From Elysia chlorotica (lineage: Eukaryota > Mollusca > Gastropoda > Plakobranchidae), in contig RQTK01000018.1 in the NCBI GenBank assembly GCA_003991915.1, forward strand, positions 634,092-698,091: a DNA stretch of 64,000 bases. Reading direction: 5' to 3'. Position numbers and translations under genes: made by a program. Of this stretch, positions 12,781-47,581 are shown one piece after another. Position 1 is the stretch's first letter. Each line of letters begins with the position of its first letter. The notes under the pieces were generated by a model. That model did not search any database and had not been told where the DNA came from. It saw nothing but the letters and a program-made list of their open reading frames with translations.

Positions 12781-13875
12781 TCAATGTCCAACAAACTCGA
12801 CTTCTGGTGATGCAAGCCATGGCTCGGTCTTTCCATGACATTCACTCATTGTACGAAATGGTTCATGAAGCACTGCTACATGTTCTCCAAACATCTCAGT
12901 GTGTACCAAGATGTCGTCCACATAGGCAGTCTCATGGTTCATTCCACTGAGCAAATTCTTCATAGCTCCAGAATTCATCATACCGACAGGCATTCGGACG
13001 AACTCGTAATGCATGTCCATAGCGACAAACGCCGTCTTTGCAATGTTCTCTGCGTGTACAGAGATCTGTTAATTACCATTGCTCAGGTCGAATCTGCTGA
13101 AAACATTATCCCTCGCTAGACTTTGAAACACGTTTGTTGGTGGTGTTGCTGGGTGCAGGTCAAGAAGTGTCACCTGGTTAAGTCGCCGATACTCGATACT
13201 TATTCGATTCAATCCGTCCTTTTTCTTGAAGACCACATGTGTTGCATATGGGGAAGTACTTTATCATATCATCGCTATATGTACTATGGTTTCTAGCTCC
13301 TGTCGTAGAGACCCCGTGTCGCAAAGGGGACATTGAATGGCCGTTGACGGACCGGTACCTAGTTTGTTAAGTAGATACGATGTTGGGCCAAAGATGCACT
13401 GTCAGGCAGATCTGTAATGTTCCGATACTCGTTCACTATACCTTTGATTCTTGGAATTTGATCTGTAGATAATTGCTGTCCAACCTGGAGGTCAATGAAG
13501 TATTTTTTCTGCACCTAACTTCCCAGTTTTGCAAAATCACCTAGATACCCAGTCTCATCAGCTTCTTCCTCGACCACAGCCACTCCTGCAAAGCTGAAAA
13601 TATCGCCATCTGGTGAAACATCCTGGTCGATTACTGTCTCCAGGCATAGATGGGACACGCCACTGTTTCCGCTGAACTTCCTCCTCAAGGCTGGTGTAGC
13701 GCTTGAGAAGATTCACATGCAGAATCTCTTCCTTTGCGCCATCTTGACTATATCGTCAACCACTGATGTCATTCCATAAGGCCCTTTCCTCTACATCTGG
13801 AGCTTATTGGATTCTGTTGGTAATAAAACCAGCACTTGGTCGCCAAGTTCAAACTTTCCCTCTCTCATCATGTAT
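12781..13875 (-). mobile_element. decayed Ty3/Gypsy pol fragment, integrase C-terminus before RT
   Basis: Read on the minus strand, about 13875-13690 gives an integrase C-terminal segment (FELGDQVLVLLPTESNKLQM, then KGPYG and LLKRY). A linker about 13520-13330 has AQHRIYLT and PVRQRPFNVP. Reverse transcriptase follows at 13250-12781: SPYATHVVFKKKDG, YRRLNQV, FSRFDLS, YEFVRMPVGMM, AYVDDILV (the YxDD box) and VEFVGH. Several stops and frameshifts show it is dead. The order integrase then RT on one strand is opposite to ordinary Gypsy elements and is that of the Gmr1-like group. No LTRs were found at the edges. Confidence 0.85.
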
Positions 13876-13939
13876 CATACACCGGTGCCCACAAGAAAAA
13901 CAAGATAACAGGCGATGGACTCGTCATGGGGGAGGGGGG

Positions 13940-14140
13940 ACGAGGTGGCCCTGGGGTAGAACATCTGCTTTAAATGCAAAAGGTTCGTTGTTCAAGTCCT
14001 GGCTCCCTATTGGTTGGGTCGCTGTCAGTTTAATGTGACCTCCTGAGACAGGAGTCAAGGTATCTCCGCCCTGTCTCGTGTGTGGCAGCACATAAAATTG
14101 TCAGACTCAGTCTTGGGTCCCGTCCACAATATATAGCCTA
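13940..14140 (+). mobile_element. tRNA-derived SINE, near full length
   Basis: The head has TGGCCCTGGGGTAGAACATC (box A-like) and GGTTCGTTGTTCAAGTCC (box B-like). The body contains ATTGGTTGGGTCGCTGTCAG and ends with CAGTCTTGGGTCCCG. Parts of the body recur on either strand at 17.35, 17.52, 19.2, 46.55, 51.7, 56.0, 58.0 and 60.4 kb, so this is the best reference copy of the family here. Confidence 0.7.
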
Positions 14141-15349
14141 TATAGTGCTGATCTTCGACGACCAACTCATCTACTAGGGCCAGTCATAAACACACACATA
14201 CTCTCTCTATGGTACCTACAAAGCCTTCTTTATAAAACATTATTCCAAACTGTCTCAAGTTAATTCAATATGTTGCCTCATCCAGTAGAAGTAGGATAAA
14301 ATTGTTAGACTAAGAAGCCTTACATGTATTGCACAAGATAACTGTGAAGTCTTTGTTATTAGTAGAAAACAAACATCATAGTCCAAGCTGACTTTTCTTT
14401 TATTTAATAGTTGACGTTATGTGCACAGTCTTAATGTTTCTTAAACATTTATTAAACCGTATGTACGCTATATTTTACAAAAAATTAACATATATACATG
14501 TATTATAACAGTATTAACAGTGCATATATCATTTTAAAAAATGATCAGAAAATTAAAAGGGTACATGATTTTTTTTAACCCTGTTTTCTCAAAATGATTG
14601 GCATAATTATATAAATCAATGCAAAGACTACAAATAATATTGTAATAACTTACAAATTACATTAACAACCAAAATGTTTCTAAAAAAACACATGACATGA
14701 GCAAGAATATGATGGTGTCTTGGGTCCAATATCAGTTATTGGAAATCTAGGGGGATTCAAAACTGATTAGAGATTATACTTTTGTGATGGTGAAATTTTG
14801 TATTATATAATTTATCTAGTAAATCTATCATGATATAATCTCAGTGCTATTTCGAGCAGTGTTTTAAAATCAACTACTTCCTTAGATATGCTTAATATGC
14901 ATTCTTGAAGTATGAGTTTATTCTTGCTTCCCAGTCCATGGGAGTAATTTTGTAGTGATGAAAGTCCATCAAAAGAAAAGAGAGTAATTATGTTAATAAA
15001 GGTGTTTCAATTTCATCCAATGAGTTGAGTTACAGCCCAGACTTGCTTTTTGAAGGAGAACTTGAATGTTGGGCAAAAACAATTTTACAAGAACTGAAGA
15101 AGCTAGAGATACTGTATGAGTTTTGATAGTCACCATTGAGAGATGATGCTCCCCCTCTAACAGCGACAGGCTTATTGCACTTGGGGATCCAAGTGAGAAT
15201 AAAATAATGAGTTTAAAAAGAGACACAAGCAATTTTGTTTGGTTCTTTTCTCTATAAGAATGATAGGAATCAAGTAATTTATCAGGCTACGATTGAGTCA
15301 CTCGTGCCTTAAAAAGTCTTGATAAATTAATACAAGATCTTGTCAGTTC
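14141..15349. other. intergenic DNA and CENPI 3' UTR
   Basis: AT-rich; the part from about 14900 to 15349 is taken as CENPI 3' UTR. No other gene or repeat recognised. Confidence 0.5.
14917..14922 (-). terminator. candidate polyadenylation signal of CENPI
   Basis: AATAAA on the minus strand, 428 bases after the CENPI stop codon. A second candidate lies at 14400-14405. Confidence 0.45.
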
Positions 15350-38049
<22,700 letters not shown>

Positions 38050-38063
38050 GATTGCCTCCTTTC

Positions 38064-40900
38064 CTGTAATTTATACTTAACAAACAATATCAAAATTGAT
38101 TAGAAGAATAAAAATCCCTATACATGTCTTCATTTTGTTTCAAGCTACATTCACAGGCCTTCATAGCATTTTACAGGAGGTAGCTAGACGTATTTTAATT
38201 TCTTATTTTATCTACATTTGAAACTTAAAAGGGATTACTTTATAGATGCTCTGTGAAATATATTATATATGCAGACGTAAGCAAAAAATGAACAAAAATA
38301 AATGTCTTTTTAACATTGGTTGATGAGCTTGTTATCAAAGGATTAATTGAAGTATTTACAACAAACTGTTTTACAGTGAATTTTTTTTTTAAGATTTACT
38401 TTAAAAACCTAGTTTAATTCATTTAAAGAGAAAGGGTAAAAAAAAACTTAAAATACCTGACGTTTACGAACACATTTTCAAACTTGTGGGCTCAACTGAT
38501 AAATCCTGTTTTGGCTGGATTGGTTAAATTTGCTTTAAGATGCCAATGCAATACAACTTGTTACTTGTACTTATTGTTCTTGTGTACTTTAAAACTTTAA
38601 ATTGCATCTGTCTACATTTCTTAAATTATGATTTTATAATAAACTATCTAATCAGAGACATTCTTTCACTTCTAAAGAATTGAAACATCAAAGGAAATAA
38701 ATTAAAATTGCTAATTTATATGAGAAATGATGCAACAGATCTGAAAGGGACAAAATACTTGATACTGCCCACTACCAGAACCGAAATCCAAAGAACTCTT
38801 TACAGTTTTAAACTGGTTGGTAATTAGCTAATTTAAAACCTGAATGTTATCATCTTTTCATAATCAAAACAATAATAACATATAGTGTGATGCTCAGGAG
38901 CCGAGATGATCGTGACAAATTTGTACCAAAAGTATTATTAATGTGAATATAGATCTAGGCCTAATCGGCTAAAAATAAATAATTATAAATCGATACCTAG
39001 GAAAAAGGGAAACAAATCGAAGTCATAAATCTATATCTAGAGCTAGATCTAGTGGTATTCCTCGCAGGCCTATAGAATGATTAGAATCTAGATGTTGGCT
39101 TAGATCTAGATCTAGATCTAGAAATCTAGAGTCTAGGTTTGATGTCAGATGATTGTTAGATTGAGTCATTTAAAAATGTGAGTATCTGAAGATATTCGAG
39201 TTTCCCTTCATTTGATTGAAACTTAGTTGTTTTATCAATGTCTTGTATGAATGTAATTAGGAGCCCTAGCCATCAATTATTACATCCAAAATGATCTATA
39301 ATAAAGACCTTCCAGCGTAATTTTGTTTCTTATTTTGAAAAAATTGAAAGTTCGCGTTATTTCTACTTTTAGTTTCGGTTTCTCCCTGACTGTGATGGTG
39401 CATTGAACCTATGAAAACCTGAACAGGGTTTTTTAACCTATTATTAGCTCTACTTTATGCGCCCTTCTGTGTCAGAAATAATAACTACGACAATCCTAAT
39501 AAAAAAATTATAGAAAATAAAAAAAAACTATAAGGAGTAGTCATAAAAAGATAAGAAAATATCCGCTCAAATACATGTAGCCTATAAATCGGCCATAGTG
39601 AGACCAAACCCTTAAGTGTATCGGAAATACAGAAATTCCATTGACATTCAGTTGCCATGTCATCAAGCGATGAAAAGAAACAAGAAATGCACCTTTGGAT
39701 GCAGATTGGTGGCTTCTGCATCACTAACTCAGATCACTGTGAGCATAAAAAGGGTACACTCTAAAATCTGAGGCGGAGTCTTGCCGTGTTGATGACACAT
39801 CAAAAAGTACTTGCGCTATTGAACGCAACCCAAAAGAGAAAAAAATTAATTGTATGTCCACAAAAATGTAATTATCATTGATACACATTTAACCAACTAA
39901 AAAAATAACACTAGTATGACAGCCTCCTAATAATTACCACATGGTTAATAACATTGATAATTCATGGTTACTGTCATGTTCTCTTGTTGAAGAAGTAATC
40001 CGCATTATAGAAAAAATTCCCGATGTCCATCATTAATTTGGAATCAAATGCAACCTAGTCTAGATCCAGCTAGTGCCAACGCTCCGCACAGATGAGTTAG
40101 GTCCAGCTATTACTTTTTGATGGCAGTCATGACCTGATTTCTTCAACAATTGTCCACGCATGTATTTTTTTTTAAGTGAATTGCCTAATACAGCAATGAT
40201 ACCCCCTCAGATGCAGACTGGAATTTCGCTGTGTCCGAAATCACACCAACCCCCGAGCCCAGAAACACCTTATGGGGACGACAGAGAGGGAGAGCCATTA
40301 CATGCCATGGGCTCCTTACCAATGACAACATTATAGACTCTTAAACAGAAAATGGAATCGAAAAGATGAAAAGGGAGAATGAGAAAAGATTCTGAGTTGC
40401 GCTGGCTAGTGGCGTGCTACATCGGTAAGCCATGGTCGAAATCAAACAAATCTTTCTTTCCCCATCGCCAACCCCCAACATTTGTTACTCCATGGTTATG
40501 GAACTCTAAGAGTTTGATCGAGGACGTGGCTGCTCTAGGCTAGGTTTTATGGTTATTGCACTGACTAGAATAGAAAGTAGGAATTGACCATTCACGCAAG
40601 GTGCCTTCTTACAATTCCTCATTAAGTGTCTATGGGTCATAAGTACAACGTCGTGGTACTGGTAGTTTACAATTCGTCGTTAGCCTTCTATCCGCATATC
40701 CTAAGATAATTCGCAAGCTTACACAACGTTGCACTTACGCTTTGTATAAAGATAGTGTAAAGATATGTATAAAGATAGTACCTAGGACCATCAGTTGAGG
40801 AATGGCATCCAATCATAGTTCTATCCGAAACGTTACCATGTTACCATTCTCCCCTTCATCAGTACTGGGGGGGATCAACACCATATAATCATTGAAGATT
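38064..40900. other. region upstream of CENPI coding sequence
   Basis: Must contain the CENPI promoter and a non-coding first exon, since the start-codon exon has an acceptor. I could not place either. It includes a cluster of AGATCT/TCTAGA palindromes at 38950-39140. Confidence 0.4.
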
Positions 40901-40913
40901 CAATGAGCGTGAT

Positions 40914-41160
40914 GTGATTACCACCAACATGCGGTTAGGGATAATCAACAAACTATACGAAAGCCACCTCGATGTCGAAATGCCGTGCGCTGGTTCAAAC
41001 CTCAGTCTGGTGGCCCAACATATCGTCACAGATAGAGAGCATGGTCAAGAAATGCTCTACTTTCGAGAAACTGAGACCATCAACCAAGGAGTCATCTTCA
41101 TTCCCCGAGCATCCTTGGTCACGTGTTGTCATGGACCTCTTTGATATTCAGGGTTAAACG
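40914..41160 (+). mobile_element. decayed Ty3/Gypsy integrase fragment
   Basis: Across a frameshift it reads IINKLYESHLDVE, then SKCRALVQTSVWWPNISSQI, ESMVKKCSTFEKLRP and HPWSRVVMDLFDIQG. This is the integrase zinc-binding region and the start of the catalytic core. One expected Cys is changed and stops follow, so it is inactive. Confidence 0.75.
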
Positions 41161-41274
41161 TATAGATCTCCGTTAAACATACCAATCAACTGGTCTTATT
41201 CATTCCGTACTACTGATGCTGCTACTACTACTACAACTAAAAAAATTGTTTTTGCAAAATAGCGCTGGGACCAG

Positions 41275-41420
41275 AGAACGGACTACCCAACCAGTAACAT
41301 AATAGTGGTATCGGAACTTACCAGTAGGAAAAAATGCAGTGACCAGAGTAGGGCTTGAACGCCTGAATTTAAGCTTCAGAAGCTAACACTTTAAACCAAG
41401 CCCCACCACACTTCCTATTT
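41275..41420 (-). mobile_element. tRNA-derived SINE
   Basis: On the minus strand a tRNA-like head (TGGGGCTTGGTTTAAAGTGT, then GGCGTTCAAGCCC as box B) is followed by the ACTGGTTGGG-type body start shared with other copies here. Confidence 0.5.
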
Positions 41421-43600
41421 AATCAGAAAAAAGTATCTTAAGTGACTTTGCATAAGGTTTGTTATCTGATAAAATCAAGATTAAAAGGAAACAAATAACT
41501 TCATGTTTTACAATTGAACAGCAATCAAACAAATATATAGAAATAATAAATAAAAAAAAATAGCAAGTGACTCAATTACGTGGATAAATAAGACTTTATT
41601 ATTCCATTCTATATAATTATATGACAATTACAAATTAAGACTAAAACTTCTACAGAGCGTGACAAACAGACACTAAAGACAACAGCAAAAGATACAACAA
41701 TTACTTTTTAAAGAGTGTCTGATACATTAATTTGCGGTATTTTTATTTTAATCACCATAACAGACCTTATTCGAAAATGGAGGAGTTTTATCACTCTTTC
41801 ACTCAACTTAAATTTTACATGCTTCAGTTGGATGAAGAGAGTGTATTGTTAATTTCCCCTTGAGAAATTAATAACGATTTATGTAATCTGTATTGAGTGC
41901 CCCATGTACACAGTTAGATTCTCGACATGGATTCTTCGTCTAAGCGGCATGGAGAATCACAGCATTGGTGGATTCATAGAAGGAATTGGATGTACAAAGT
42001 ATGTGGGTGAGGCATCTTGTCACATAAAATCAGACATACAGCATATAATCTATATGTCTCGAAGACAATAATAATGATTTTCATTCTGTTTAAAAATCAA
42101 AACGATAAAGATAATAATTTAAATATAAAAATATAAGAATCCATAGTTTTAATTCATAGATTCAAAGGACAAAATAGATTCAGAATCTTTTTATGGCTTT
42201 TCTTGTTTCAAAAAAAATTTATAAAAGAAAAAAGCTGGGATAGAGGATGAAAAAAAAATGAAATTAAAAAAAAAATCCTGTATAGTTTTGTTGAGGTTTT
42301 ATAAAACCATATAAATCCAAACCTTAATACACTTAAATCAATGAAACATGCTTAGCACTCCTTACCACTGAAAACCTAAATTTGTTGAAGACAACATTAA
42401 GAAAATTGAAATTACCGCCCTCCCCCCTCTCCCGATTTTTTTACATTATTATTCAACATAGATATACATTTATCACCGTTACAATCTACACATACAAATA
42501 AGAGCCTGGTTGAATACATAAATATGGACCTATAAAATATATATTATATAGATTGAATTCATAGATCTATCTTTGCAATCTAATGGATCATATATATACA
42601 TGCATAAATATGCTAATCATTACTACAAATATGGGTTAATTAGACAATCACAGTTAAAATAGTCTTTTAAAATCAATACAAGTCAAAGAAATCATACCAT
42701 TAAAAATATTTGGCAAATTGGGATTGTCAAAGTGTTCAATATTATCCCACACTATATGTAAATGTCAATTAAAAAAAATAGTAAAATAAAAAAAAATAAA
42801 AAAGAGTAAAAAAAAGTGACTTAAAAATGGACGGGAATGAAAAAGTGGAATGACTGTTGAGTTGCAGACGCACAAAGACTTCACTGAAGTGCCAGATGCA
42901 TCCAAAATGATAAAAACAAGACAAAAACGTGGACAATATTGGGACAATGGTACATACATGGTGGCATGGAAAATTAAGGTCCATAGCCTGGTAGATCATA
43001 TTATTTTCAATCTTTTTAGCATGCTAATTCTACCCTTATATGGAATACTTGACAGTTTTATCTGTTCAAACGTCGCATTATTAATAACAACTGAGTCTTT
43101 ATTTAAGTTAGTGAATCTAATAGTGACTAAAACATATTTTTCCACCTTAAAGCTATAATTGTCACAATTTATAATTAAAATTTTCTAAGCCACCACACAT
43201 AGATCTAGTTCATGTTGAAAAAATTGTTATTTCTTTATTAAAAGAGCATTTACATTCGTTTTTTCACATTGGATATTTATCAAGAAAACAAATAAAACAA
43301 CTACACTTAAGATATGGCATTGGAATGTGTAAGTTAAGTGATCTCTATTATAATTATTCTGTTGAATAAAATGTATGAAGGCACTGATACAATGAATGGA
43401 ACAGAAATGTACATCCAGAAACTGTAACAAGCAAGAAATGAGAATTTCTTTGGAGGTTAAGAGCTACAATAAAAATAAAAGTGTATGACTAATTTGTGTT
43501 TAAAATACAAGCGAGAAACCTAATCCCTGATCAAGAAGCTAACTTGTAAGCCCACCCTGAACTGCCTACAAACAATCTTCTTGTGAAAACGATCCAATAA
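41421..43600. other. intergenic, nothing recognised
   Basis: AT-rich sequence without a convincing exon, repeat family or RNA gene. Confidence 0.5.
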
Positions 43601-43612
43601 GAAAGAATTTCA

Positions 43613-43822
43613 CTCTCCTTTTCGCTTTTCTGCAACAATGTTTGTCTTACAATTGAGGGTGTACCACTCATCACCCAGAGGTAAAATCGTATCAAGTATC
43701 TTTTCCATAGGCACCCCAACCATGTCTAATGTAGCCTCAAGTTCATGGGCTCGGACCAATGCTGTACAGGACTTCCCTTTGGAACAGAGGAGTCCATATA
43801 AATTGAGAGCAAGTGCTCAATT
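43613..43822 (-). CDS. unrecognised open frame, possible exon
   Basis: The minus strand gives about 68 residues ending at TGA, containing YGLLCSKGKSCTALVRAHEL, EATLDMVGVPMEKILDTIL and PLGDEWYTLNCKTNIV. Composition is protein-like, with regular hydrophobic spacing, unlike the AT-driven chance frames around it. An acceptor-like tag/gag precedes it at about 43822. It belongs to neither CENPI (starts at 38 kb) nor DZIP1 (stops at 47.4 kb). It could be the last exon of a nested gene or a transposon piece. I do not recognise the family. Confidence 0.35.
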
Positions 43823-43899
43823 CAAAGTTTTGTATACAAGATTAATGATATCCCAAGTGAAACAGATTGACCATACCCCCACAACGCATTAGATTCTTC

Positions 43900-46495
43900 T
43901 TATAACAGATAGAACCTGTCACCAAAAGTGAAAGCAAACGCACAAACAAACAAAACAAAAAAATCAATTTTGATCTTTCTCAATCTCAGCCTCATTTCAT
44001 CTAATTTAAAAAATGTTCTCTTATTGATATGATCAGTTGTACATGTGTCAAGAGGCAGACGAGGGATATAAAATACAAAAGAAAATATCTAAAAGACTAT
44101 CCATATACTGTTTCATTATATGTACTGTGGAACTTGAATACAACAAACTCGGATTCAAAGACGATCTACATTCAACGAAAAGATAAAAATTCCCGATTTT
44201 TCTCTCCTTTGTCTACAGTAAACTATCTTGGATCCAAAAAACTAATCTCATACACACCCTCCAACAGCCAAAGCAGAAGTGCCGGAAAACTTACTAAGTT
44301 GCAAACTACGCATTATGAATCTAGTCTAAAATTAGACAAATAAAAATCTGCCAGGTCGTTGCTAAAAAACAACACTTGTCCTGAAAGCCAGGAATGACAT
44401 AATAGTAGTGTAGTGAACAGTTTAAGGGATGTGTCACAATGCTAAGCAGAGAGAGAAGGGGGAGAGCAGTGGCAGCTGAAGGACGACTGTCAGTCCCAAG
44501 CAAGATATGAGATCAAAGAATTAAAGCCACCCGTTTAAACAGTTTCAAATATGAGATGTGTGTGTGTATGGTTGGTGAAGAAGAGGCAAAAGGAAAGTTG
44601 TAGGCAGATGGCTGGGAGTGTGATTGGCTCAACACCCCTAGCTAAAAAAATTAATTTAATGGTGGTAGAATACTGGCAGAAGTGAGCCACACCTGGCTTC
44701 AACAAACCATGCATTCAATGAACGTTTGAAAATGAACAAGGTGGTTCAGTGAATCCGAGCTGTACTGTACAATCAACTATGTAACAAAACAGCTACTAGA
44801 GGAAACAAAGTTTCAATTTCAGTTAGGAATTTATGAGATGTAAAAAAATCTCAAACTTTGTTGTGCACTTTGTGTAAACAACCATCATCATTTCCGTGCA
44901 ATGAAAACAACAAAGACACAAAAACATTTAATATTAAGCAATTTCTTCTTTCTCAAACTTTTATATCTGTTCTTCAAATAAAAATAAATGTCAAGGAAAA
45001 AATATTTCATGTCATTATGCCATGGTCAAAAATATAATAATCAAGGTTTTAGAATTTTAAACTGAAAATTATGAAAGTCAAAAAGAATAAGTTGTATTAT
45101 TTAAAGTATTAAGGAATAAATAGAATTATCACACAAGCTAGATGAAATATCATTCCAAGTAAGTATAGATTTTGTTTCAGTTGCACAAAAAACAGAAACA
45201 AAACACAAAATAAAACAAAAGAAGCAAACAAAAAATATGACGATCTAAATCTACTTCATTTTCCTTCTTACGCTGAGTAAATTAGAAACCAAAATTTAAC
45301 AAATCACTTAACAATAAAAGTAGAGACTAGGTCTTTTCTTAAAACAATTTTGGAAATGGATGGATTTTATCTGTATTGCATTAATATTGTAATGTATTAA
45401 ACAGGAATTAGCCCTGTATATTGTCAAATCATTTTTGTGTATACTATTCTAAAAAAAAAAATTAGGTGCTTTAAAAATACTGAAAAAAATATTAAGATAA
45501 AAAATAATTCTTTTAAATAAGTCAAGGTACAAATTCATAAAAAAAAAAAAGAAGTAATATACAGGGGAGAATGAAGTTATATAATACCTACATATTGAAA
45601 CTCTAAGAAGTATAATGGAACAATATTATAGTGAGAGTATTGATATTTGATGGGTTTTTGTTGTTGTTTTTTTTAATATATAGAAAGTAATCTTTAAAAG
45701 CAAGTGGAGTAGAGTTATAGGAATCCTGCTACATCAACTATTATATTATGTATCCTTGGTTTAGCTTGTAAATTAAAATTATACTATAAATACATACATA
45801 TTATTATCACGCTGGTAAAAAAAATCTTTGCACTCTTTTGAATGGCAAATTATAAATAATTATACTGATTGATATATAAAAAGATACTGAAAATAAACAA
45901 TCTCTTTTGCTATGGACGGAAGAGACAATAATTTATAATACAAAGTTGATGAGACATATTCATTTAGATAAAAAATGAATGTCACAGATTTGCCGACTTG
46001 AATGTGTAGATTTTTAAATTGCACTGCAAAGGCAGTGATGTAAAAGTGTATGTAAAATATTCACAGCACATTTAGGAAATATGTTTATTTTAATTGTAAC
46101 TAAATATTTATTAGTTGTGCACACTTGTTGAATAAGTTATTGTGTAAACATAAAGACATTTAAATATATAAAAGTATGAAAAATTATAAGGCAAGCAGCT
46201 CCTTTGTGCTTTACTCCTTTTCTCCTTCCTGTGTTACTGCTATACATGGAAAAAGGAAATTAATGGTCTTTGTTTAAATATCACAAAAAGACGAAACCAT
46301 TAGCATAGTGGATTGTCTTATTTGTAGCAAACTGAATCCTCTAAGTCTGATATACAAAGGCTACCTACTACAAGAGAGTAAAATTAACTTACTTGTGTGC
46401 TTTTTAATAAAGTTCAGAAACTAAAACATAATAAATAAAACGTCAAGTAAGTACTACATCTCCCCCATCCCCCTCATTTTCTTCCTTTTTAGCAC
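43900..46495. other. intergenic, nothing recognised
   Basis: Very AT-rich. It may include the distal DZIP1 3' UTR; a minus-strand AATAAA lies at about 46083. Confidence 0.45.
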
Positions 46496-46497
46496 TT

Positions 46498-47330
46498 CCC
46501 AAATCTCAAGCCAGGTGAAGGTGAGCCATCACTGACTATTAATGCATGCACATACGATTGTCATACGTCAGTCTTGGGTCCCGATCACAAAATAGACTAT
46601 TACGAGGGGTGTTCATTATGTCCTTAGCTTGACCTTGAAGCAGTTGTACTAGAGTAAAGAAATTTTGTGGGTAGCTAGATCATCTATGTTGAACACGGCA
46701 TGCAAAATTTGGGGAAAATCGGAATTTTTTTTCTGCACCTTTTAGCGCATCAAGTAAAACAACCCCTAGGAAGTTGTCATTTGTTGTTTACAAATTGTCT
46801 GCCATTGAGGCCGTTGAATATCGCTCTGTCATCAAATTCCTTCACTTAAAAGGACTATTCCTCCACGGAAATTCATCAACAGATGGTAGAATTTTATGCT
46901 GAAAAGTGCCCTAACTACAGTTCGGTGACTCATTGGGTGAGAAAGTTCAAATCTGGCTTTTTGTCAGTGATGGATGAACCTCGCGAAGGCCGGCCAACAT
47001 CTGTTGTGACTGAGAAAAACGTGTCCACTGTGGAGGGACTAGTAAAGCAGGACAGTCGAATAACAGTCAAACAGTTAGCAAGTGAAACCAGGATCAGCGT
47101 AGGTTCAGTTGAAAAGATTCTTCATGATCACCTCAATCTGAACAAGGTCTCAGCTCGATGGGTACCAAGGTTATTGACCGCTGATCAGAAGAAAGAGAGG
47201 GCTGATTGTTGCAAACATCTTCTTCGGTTAGAAGCAAATGACGACTTGTTCTTTCAGAAAATTGTAACCATGAATCTCAAGCCAGGTGAAGGTGATTCAT
47301 CACTGACTATTAATGCATACAAATTCTGGG
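46498..47330 (+). repeat. ~50-bp direct repeat bracketing the mariner fragment
   Basis: AATCTCAAGCCAGGTGAAGG and the following CATCACTGACTATTAATGCA occur at 46503-46550 and 47275-47322 with a few mismatches. The repeat is much longer than the TA duplication of mariner insertion. Residual SINE end (CAGTCTTGGGTCCCG) lies between the left copy and the mariner. Confidence 0.85.
46598..47271 (+). mobile_element. mariner transposon, 3'-truncated
   Basis: A TA dinucleotide and a terminal-repeat-like TACGAGGGGTGTTCATTATG begin the element. The translation shows VEYRSVIKFLHLKG (frameshift follows), then VTHWVRKFKSGF, EPREGRPTS, the second helix-turn-helix (ITVKQLASETRISVGSVEK) and SARWVPRLLT. These are the DNA-binding half of a mariner transposase. 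The catalytic half is absent. The 3' end joins a sequence also present just left of the element. Confidence 0.88.
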
Positions 47331-47364
47331 TAGGTAGGCAAAGATTTAAAGAAACAAGCAAGTT

Positions 47365-47581
47365 TTAGATGTTGTCTAGATTCATCTCGTCGTCCGAGCT
47401 GACAGAAGTAACGCTGGCAAACGAGCTGCGCGAGGTGGAGCGCCTGTCCCTCAGGTCCTTGTGTGCATTGTCTCCCCTAACTGTGCTGGCGGCGCGTGAG
47501 GAGGATCCTCCCCAGGCACTCGTCCCATACGTGTTGGAAGAAGCGACATCCGTGCTGGCTCTACCTGGTCCTGGGGGTCTC
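47365..47581 (-). CDS. DZIP1: DZIP1 last exon
   Basis: Acceptor tttttttcacgtccag, phase 2 in. Encodes a Ser-rich tail ending SSDDEMNLDNI and TAA. The truncated mariner and its flanking repeat lie within 100 bases of the stop, in the presumed 3' UTR. Confidence 0.83.
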
